From the NCBI GenBank assembly GCA_000827205.1, contig KN832554.1, positions 2,318,892-2,382,891 of the forward strand: DNA of 64,000 nucleotides, read 5' to 3'. This document shows positions 57,258 through 64,000 of this stretch, one piece after another; position 1 is the first letter of the stretch; the number at the start of each line of letters is the position of its first letter. The DNA comes from Plicaturopsis crispa FD-325 SS-3. Lineage: Eukaryota; Basidiomycota; Agaricomycetes; Amylocorticiales; Amylocorticiaceae. The notes beneath the pieces were generated by a model. It searched no databases and had not been told where the DNA came from. It saw only the letters and a program-made list of their open reading frames with translations. The translations under genes and the position numbers were made by a program.

Positions 57258-58695
57258 CGCTGACGGCTGGAGACACTGTGAGTGACTGTGTGCCGCAAAA
57301 CAGGACGACCTTACCATGCTGAGGGGTAACGGACAATAGGAAAGACCCTGGCAATACACAGATTTTGAGGCCAGAGTGGCGTTGAGGTATCTGAGTTGGT
57401 GTGGTTATCTTGATGCGCCTGTGGGGGTCAGTCCTTTATGCCGCGAAAACAAAGGAGAAGTGGCCAGCACTAGTCAAGATTTGAGTTGGGTTGTATAGAG
57501 GTGGAATAGAATGTTTGGCGATCAAAGGGAAGAATGTCGAAGGATTGTGAACTGAATGCAATCCTCCATTTCATTAGCAGCTGCATCCGTGCTGTACTTA
57601 TCTGAATGTGCATAGGAGGCGGCGTCCCTCTCTGCAGTATACGGATGTCTCAGGAGTACCTTTCGGCGTCCGCTGTGTCTGTAAGGTATGTCGGCCCTGT
57701 CGGGATATGCGCTGTTTTGCGCAAGTTCTGCGTACCAAGATCGCGCCTGTGCTCTCCCGAGACATCATCTCCGAGTTGTTAAGCTGAGCCCGCCCGATAG
57801 TTTGTATGAGACATACCCCGAAAGCCATGTAAGCGAGGTCAACCGCGTAGACTGCGTCTTCAGTTAATTTTGTATGATCCTGCACAGTGCAGGGCGTTTA
57901 CTGCAGCTGCAACGGTTGGTCAAACGTTCATGATCAGGCAACATGCGATCGTGCTACCGACGCCACCTCTGAGTCTGTGCGGCGCGCTGAAAATTAGCAG
58001 TGAAACTTAAGTGAAACAGTGAAAACGACCAGTCGCATACCATCGCCCAACAAAATCCTATATGCCTCTCGCCGTCGAGAATGTACAAGGAAGTGATTCA
58101 TTACTCCGTTTTCTTGCTATTCGACAGTACACGCAGACAAGAACAAAGGCTACGAGAAACCGAACCAGGAGCACCTAATATATCGAGGCGGATAGGTAGA
58201 CGGGGAGATCAGCAATTAGCACATCGTCGAATAGAGGCAGAGGTATCGGTATGTATGTCAGAGGAGGTGGCGCGGGACACAATTAACGGGTGTTGGTAAA
58301 GACTGCAGCGCGGAAGGCGATATACACTTCGCGGACGAAGACGGCAAAGGAAGGCATAAAGACGAGAACGGAAAGATATGGAAACGGCAGGAAGAAAAGA
58401 GAGAAGAAAACAAGGAGACAGAGACGAAGGTCAAGTTGATAAAGAGGGACAACCAATAGCCCAAAAGACCACCACCGAGCAAACCCTTATGTCCACCCGC
58501 CCGCACGAGCGGGAAAGGCAGGAGATAGACAGAGCGGGCGTTGGCCGGTGTATCAGGAGCCATCTTCATTCCATCCACTTGAGAGTATGTGGGTTTTGTC
58601 GGGTATTATTCTTTGACTAACGGAGCTCGAGCGGGGGAGGAAATCGCATATGCACAGGGTATCGAGGCCAGGAGGAAGGACGCTAGCTAGGAAAT
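57258..58695. other. Long 5'/3' flanking region with a purine-rich tract
   Basis: 1.44 kb holding the promoter of the hypothetical gene and the 3' UTR of the RRM gene. A strongly purine-rich plus strand (pyrimidine-rich on the mRNA strand) runs from about 58310 to 58450. No gene called. Confidence 0.5.
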
Positions 58696-60871
58696 TTAAC
58701 TGGTCTCCTCGGGCTTGACGTCGACGTGCATTTCCTGCGCAGGCTCAGGAGCGGCAGGCGCCTCTTCCTGAGCCTCTTCGCCGCCCAAGAGCACGGCGTC
58801 GCTCTCCTCGGGGAGTTCGTCCCCACCGTCGAGTTCGGCAGAGCTAGGGCCATTGCCACTGGCAGTCCTTCGGTTACCCGACGCACCCTGGGGGCCAGAG
58901 CGCGGGGGGTTAGCGCAACGGTCCTTGCCGTGGGCAATGCGGAGGTTCGCGTATTCCGCCTTGTTCTTGATGCCGTCAATAGCCTTGATCGCGTTCGAGA
59001 TGTTCGTGAAGTTCACGAACGCGCAGTTCCTGAAGGATAGTTGCATAAGCATGGGACATAAACACAACAAGAACTGCACAAGCTTACTTTTCCTTTAGGA
59101 AGTTGACCAGTTCGATATCTCCATATTCACCGAAATCCCTCTTCAGCCTGTCATCGGTGAATGTCTCGAAGTCCTCTATGTTTCCGATGTAAACGTTTCT
59201 AGTCGCTCCCGAGTGGACGGCAAGCGCGAGGGTGGGGGGAAGAGGCCCTGAGTTCTTTCCCCAGCCAACCTTCAGACGACGGTTGTTCAGGGTGAGGCCT
59301 TGGTACGACGCGACTTGGAAGAACGTGAACGCCGCCGTAGGATCAATGAACGTGACGAACGCAATGTGCTTGTCCTGCATGTAGCGCATGCTCTGCAGCA
59401 CACCGCCCCTGATCGAGTTGCAAAGGTCCTCGGTCGTCGTCTCGGGGTGGATGTTCCCGAGGTAGACTGTGCGGTTCAGGCCATGAGTACCACCCATTGT
59501 CTGCATTTCGGGACTGAAAGGCGAATACGGGCTGAAAGTCGCGCTCTGCGGGGGCGGGGAGAAGGACGCGGCGGCTGACTGGGCGACGAGTGATTGCGCC
59601 GCGGCGGCTTGCGCAGCCTGAGCGGCTGCCTGCTGCGACTTGGGAATGTAGGCGCAGCGGTCCTTGCCATAGTTGACGCGTTTGCCAGCCCAGGATGGCT
59701 CGGTAGGGAGGGTGTTCACAACCTAGGTAGAGTATGGTTAGTTCGGGGGAACGAAGGTGAGGGAGGGATCAGAACGCACCTTGGTGGCAACGGAAATACT
59801 GAGGAAGTGCACGAAGCCAATGTTCTTGTCTCGCACGATTTTGACCTGGTCGATCAAACCGAACCGGCTCAGATCGTCTCTCAGCTGCTCCTCCGTCAAG
59901 TTCTCGTCGAGACCGCCCAGGTAAACGTTGCGGCTCGCGTTACTTTGGCTGATAGCAAGGGCGACTTGTGCGGGGACGGGGCTAGGCTTGCCCCAGCCAA
60001 TCTTGAGTTCCTGGCCGTGCAACGCGAGCTTCTTGATGGTGGCGTCGGCGTGGAAAGCCGCTGCGGTGGAGCCATCGAGGAAGGAAAGAAAGACACAGGA
60101 CTTCTCCGGGAGTACGCGAATGGACTCAAGGGGTCCAAAGTGGACAAGGTTGAGGAGCTCGTCGACAGAGGCCGTGGAAGGCAAGTTGCCAACATACACG
60201 GTGCGGCCTGTCGCGTTAGAGGATGCGGACAGAGCGGCGGAGAGAGCGGCGGGGGAATATGAAGCCTGAGCGGCGGGAATGTTGAGGTTAAGGGATGGCA
60301 GGCGCTGCTGGCCAAAGTTCTGCTGGCCGAAGCCTCCCATCTGCGCGTTGTAGGGGAATCCGCCGAGCATACCCATGCCGGGGAGACCCATGCCGAGCAT
60401 GCCATTGTATCCGGGGAATCCACCGTAATTTCCGTTCTGCTGCTGCTGTTGTTGCTGCTGTTGTTGCTGCTGCTGATGGTGCTGCTGAACCTGTTGCTGG
60501 GCGAATGCAGTGACCGCGTTAGGGCTGAGTTGCTGGCCATTCATATTCGGGCTACCGCCGTTAACGCCGAGAGAGGGGGTAGAGTAGAGTGCGTTGGGGG
60601 AGCCGTTGAAGCCGTTCTGTGCAAGAGCAGCCTGAGGGCCATAGCCATAGTTGGCGAACGCGTCGCGCGCCGAGCCATTCGTGGCGCCCACAGTGGGCGA
60701 CCACCTGGCTTTTTTGGCATCTGGACCACCGACGGCATCCATGGATCTCTGCGGGGGGTTGTAAGTAGTAGAAAAGAGACAACAGGTGCGACGCGTGCGT
60801 ACCTTCATCATGTCGAGGTCAAATCCGTACGAAGAATAAGGAGCCGCAAAAGCTGTCTGGGAGTCGTCCAT
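58696..60871 (-). CDS. Four-RRM RNA-binding protein, Mrn1/Nrd1(Msa2)-like
   Basis: Fission yeast Nrd1/Msa2 restrains entry into sexual development by binding mRNAs; budding yeast Mrn1 is its relative. The start at 60871 ([20 protein letters not shown]) is followed by an intron, a low-complexity region with a 13-Gln run, and RRM1 ([37 protein letters not shown]). RRM2 follows ([29 protein letters not shown]), then an intron and an Ala/Gln-rich linker, RRM3 ([39 protein letters not shown]), and RRM4 ([20 protein letters not shown], an intron, [20 protein letters not shown]). After each RRM2 and RRM4 comes NYGKDRC- or HGKDRC-type sequence typical of this family. The acidic tail ends DVKPEETS. 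Confidence 0.92.
60437..60475 (-). repeat. Polyglutamine tract, mixed CAG/CAA codons
   Basis: Thirteen in-frame Gln codons in the RRM protein's N-terminal region (CAG and CAA mixed), followed upstream by His-His and further Gln. The mixture of codons makes slippage less likely than in a pure repeat. Confidence 0.9.
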
Positions 60872-61696
60872 TTTTGCGGGTGGGGGGTGTAACGGATGCA
60901 AATGAATGGAGGAGAAGGCAACGAGGAAAGCAACAAGAAAAAAAGTTAGAGAGTGCTAAAGCGAGTGTGGGGGGTTGGAGAGGGTAGGACGGTAACGAGT
61001 GTGGTTGAGTTGGTAAAAATTGGACACGCACAAGAAAAGAGAGGCAAGGTGCGTTATAGATAGATAAAGAAAACTTATTCTTGACTTTTCGACAGCCCAC
61101 CCAACGAATAAAAAGGGCAGCTGAACGGGGCGGGCGACGACAAGAACGATGAACAGGATGAGCAGAACGAAGACAGCGAACAGCCGAGCCACCCAGTGAA
61201 ATTTCATTATTTCCCACAATCTTTGCGCACGGACCCCGACGCCGCCTTTGTTTCACTACCATCACCGTCGGCGGATTCATCAATCGCAATCTATTTCCTC
61301 GTCGTGCATCGTGTGCAGCTGTCTCGCCGGTATATCCATTGCCTTGTCCTCGCGTGTGCAATCGCATCGAAATTGGTTTCAATCGAGTCCGGATGTTGAA
61401 CGCGCCATACCGTCTTGAGATCGTCCAGCACGAACGGTGGCCAGGACACGAAAAGACACGAATGCAAAGCTGATTGCCGCGCTCGAATTCAATTGACGAG
61501 GCGATTTCTGACAGTATGGAATATCATTGACAGGCAAGGATGACCGAGCCCGCGAGCCTCGAGGTGTCGCGCGATCACTTCTTTACTTCCTAGCTGTCCA
61601 ATGCAACAATTATAGTATTATTTGTACGATGGGATGATAGCAATCAGAAACGATATGATAAAATGTACAGTACTGTCGTGTGCAGCGTGCAGAAAA
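60872..61696. other. Long leader/promoter region of the RRM gene
   Basis: 825 nt. Just upstream of the ATG (60880-60960) the mRNA strand is pyrimidine-rich, as is common in fungal promoters and leaders. The left part holds the promoter or leader, and the right part the 3' end of the transporter. No other gene is seen. Confidence 0.5.
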
Positions 61697-64000
61697 TCAT
61701 TCCTCCTCGCTGGTGAGCTCTTTGATCAAGTCCCGCAACCCCAAGTCGCGTTCGATCTGCATGCTCTTCAGCATGGAGAATGCTCGAGATCAACAAACGG
61801 CCCACCTGTACTTTCAGCTGCGCATCCTCCTGCCCCGCAGACGACGCGAACATCGCGTCGATGAGCTCGAGCGAGACGGATCCCGTCTCCGGGACTATAT
61901 AAGTCGACCAGAAGTAGCCCGCAGCGCATGCACATGCAAACACCATAAAGGTAGCGCTGCAAGTGCACCCAAGTGTCAGCGAACTCCACTAGCTCTCGTT
62001 GTGACTGAGGACGTACGACGCAGACAATTCCATTATCGCAGGCGTTATGAGCCCGATTAAAACTATCACCGTCCGTCAGCAAGTGCGCAATATAAGAATT
62101 ACAGGAAAGTCTAAGAACGAATGGCGCACAATTATTAATCCAATTCGACGCAGTCGACACGGCGACGCCTTTGCTGCGCATCGAGAGGGGAAACACCTCG
62201 CTCGGCAGCACCCATCCAATGACGCCGTAGCTCATTCCATAGGCAGCCGTGAATACGTAGACACCGCTGCAAGACATTCGGAGCACAAATCAGCACGAGC
62301 ATTCACAATATTGAGCCACAAGTTCAACGTACCCCACCGCAATCCAAGCCGCAGTAGTATGTGCAGACCAGTCTGCTTCGCATTGACGGATCTAGTCTCG
62401 CAGAAACTAAATCAAATAACAGGAGACTTCTTGGTAGGCAGGTAAGCGTACCAAAAGGGCGATGGTCATATGCGACATAGCCATGACGGCGCTTCCACCT
62501 ATACTGGCCTCAGCAGCCAAGATGCAGTTTCATTCACAAGGACGTACCTCGCAGCAATGGCTTTCGCCCTAGCATCAGAGCTATGTCAGCGATATGAAGG
62601 CGCGACATTATAGGACCCCACCTAATCGGTCGATATACATGATAGCAGGGAACACCGCGAGGAACTGGACCACGCCGATACCACCCGAGACCATCAGGCT
62701 CGCAGTGTCACTACGCATGCCGATACTTTTCACCAATGTCGGGCCATAATACAGCAAAGCATTGATACCACTCCATTCTATCCGGACATAACGAGGTCAG
62801 CTTCAACGGCGGGGTGAGCGTGCATAAGGACTACACTCACGTTGGAAGAACATCATCACAATACCGATCAGGGTGCGGTCAATATATCGACGGTCAAAAA
62901 GGCGGGCCCATGCAAGGGCTTCGGAGCGCAGACTGTATTTTCCCTCCGCCGAAACTGTGCGATTGATTAGAGTCGTCTCGACACGCATTTCGAGTAGTTC
63001 AATCTGTGCACATGTAGGTGATTTGAGTCTCGCAAGGATCGAAAGTATCTACCTGAAGGAGCGGATCAGAGAGCGCTTCTTCCGGTGTGCGCCTGCGCAG
63101 GGTAGCCAGAGATGCTAAGGCTTCCTCGTTCTTTCCATGCAGCACTGAAAGTCGTGGAGAGGGAGGGAGAAAGAAACACCCAACAGCAAGCAATACCCCC
63201 GGGAATATCTGCGCGCCGAGTGGTATCCGCCATGACGCAGAACTTTCAACTGTGCATCATCAGTCACAGAGATGGCCCCCATGATTTAATGGTAGGCGTA
63301 CTTGATCGAGTGAGGAAGCCTGTCCAGAACCCGCAGACTACACCGAGGACAATGGAAAATTGTTCGAGGGCCATGAGCGATCCTCGCACCTCCGGAGGGC
63401 TGATCTCTGCCATGTAGAGCGGAGAAAGCATACTGTGGATGGCCGTCAGTGCTCCAAGGCAATAAGAGACATCAAGTTGGCTGCAAAGCACCTGAGGGCG
63501 CCGACACCGACGCCTCCGATTGCTCGACCCAACACAAGGTCGCTTAAAGTGCGTGCTCCGCATTGAAATCCAGAGCCAATGCAAAAGATGACTGGAAATG
63601 TAGGGGTGTTCTATTGAGTATATATTGCGAACTTGTCTAAGTACATTGGTACGCACCACACGCAAGGAATATGGAATGTCTTCGAGAATACCTATCCGCC
63701 AATGTTCCGGCGGCAAGAGCGCCGAATAAGGCTCCAAGCTCAAGTACAGCAGCTGTATTCCAGATAATATAACTTCTCCGTTAATGAGCACTGTTTCAAA
63801 CGCACTCATGAGGCCCTTCTCCCAAGCACCTATTGGCCACCGCGCGGTGAAGTCCTTCATGACGAGCACATTTGCGATGACACCTTGATCGTACCCAAAC
63901 GTGAGACCACCGATAGAGGCGAATATTGCGCATCCGAGCGCATAGTAGTTGTGCAGCAAGCCCGAAAGCCCCTTCGGCCCATAGGAATAGCTGTATCCAT
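61697..64000 (-). CDS. Sugar transporter (MFS, sugar porter family), 5' end outside the window
   Basis: Partial: the reading frame is still open at 64000. Twelve-helix sugar porter seen through many exons: ALGCAIFASIGGLTFGYDQG, ELGALFGALAAGTLADRYSR (loop 2-3, D-R-Y-S-R-R), LGRAIGGVGVGALR, YMAEISPPEVRGSLMALEQF, RRTPEEAL in the central cytosolic loop, EWSGINALLYYGPTLVK, YIDRLGRKP, AAYGMSYGVIGWVLPSEVFP with LSMRSKGVAVSTASNWINN, and IVPETGSVSLELIDAMFASS near the end, stop at 61697-61699. PSEVFPLSMRSKG and ETG-x-x-LEE-like motifs place it in the sugar porter family. The first loop motif has Ser where Gly is usual (DRYSRR). Substrate not predicted. Some exon joins near 62300-62800 were not resolved. 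Confidence 0.88.

Overview
The window looks like nuclear DNA of a filamentous Agaricomycete (probably a polypore-type basidiomycete). Coding sequence is split by many short GT-AG introns, mostly 45-70 nt. Proteins carry long Ser/Pro/Ala-rich linkers, and several families are fungal: an opsin-related HSP30-like protein, a Mrn1/Nrd1-type four-RRM protein, a Cdc15/Imp2-type F-BAR protein and an Rrn5-like Pol I factor. There is no operon structure, CRISPR array, rRNA or convincing tRNA, and I recognised no retroelement or DNA transposon. All exon joins were made by eye, so internal splice sites are approximate unless stated.

Layout. 0-12.3 kb, all minus strand: an FAD-linked oxidase with a large low-complexity insertion, a hypothetical protein, a Golgi-type Ca2+/Mn2+ P-type ATPase (PMR1-like), a 1.8 kb gap, and an ABHD12-type hydrolase. 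12.7-21 kb, plus strand: an RS-rich nuclear protein, a saccharopine-dehydrogenase-like reductase, an ambiguous 2.8 kb stretch with minus-strand coding-like blocks, and a cytochrome P450. 21.2-32.9 kb, all minus strand: two large hypothetical proteins, a SAM-domain protein with a C-terminal membrane anchor, and a multi-span membrane protein. 33.6-39.3 kb, plus strand: a Yar1-like ankyrin protein, a Hot13-type CHY zinc protein, the opsin-related protein, a 2 kb gene-poor gap and a 66-residue membrane protein. 39.8-48.6 kb: a secreted 5'-nucleotidase-type phosphatase, a carnosine N-methyltransferase-like enzyme, three hypothetical proteins and a small Nif3/YqfO-like protein. 48.9-53.3 kb, plus strand: coatomer zeta and an F-BAR/SH3 protein. 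54-64 kb, all minus strand: Rrn5-like, an unknown conserved-looking protein, the RRM protein and a sugar transporter that runs off the right edge.

The genes do not form an obvious pathway. It is a mixed housekeeping block: secretory pathway (PMR1, coatomer zeta), ribosome production (Rrn5-like, Yar1-like), mitochondria (Hot13-like), RNA binding (Mrn1-like, RS protein) and septation (F-BAR), interspersed with a few single redox genes. I found no clear new multi-gene system. The points most worth a second look are the opsin-related protein with all three key photochemical residues changed, the oxidase with an interrupted FAD domain and no histidine for covalent flavin attachment, the Rrn5-like factor, the tail-anchored SAM protein, several uncharacterised membrane or disordered proteins, and several genes with extremely small first exons or a candidate microexon.
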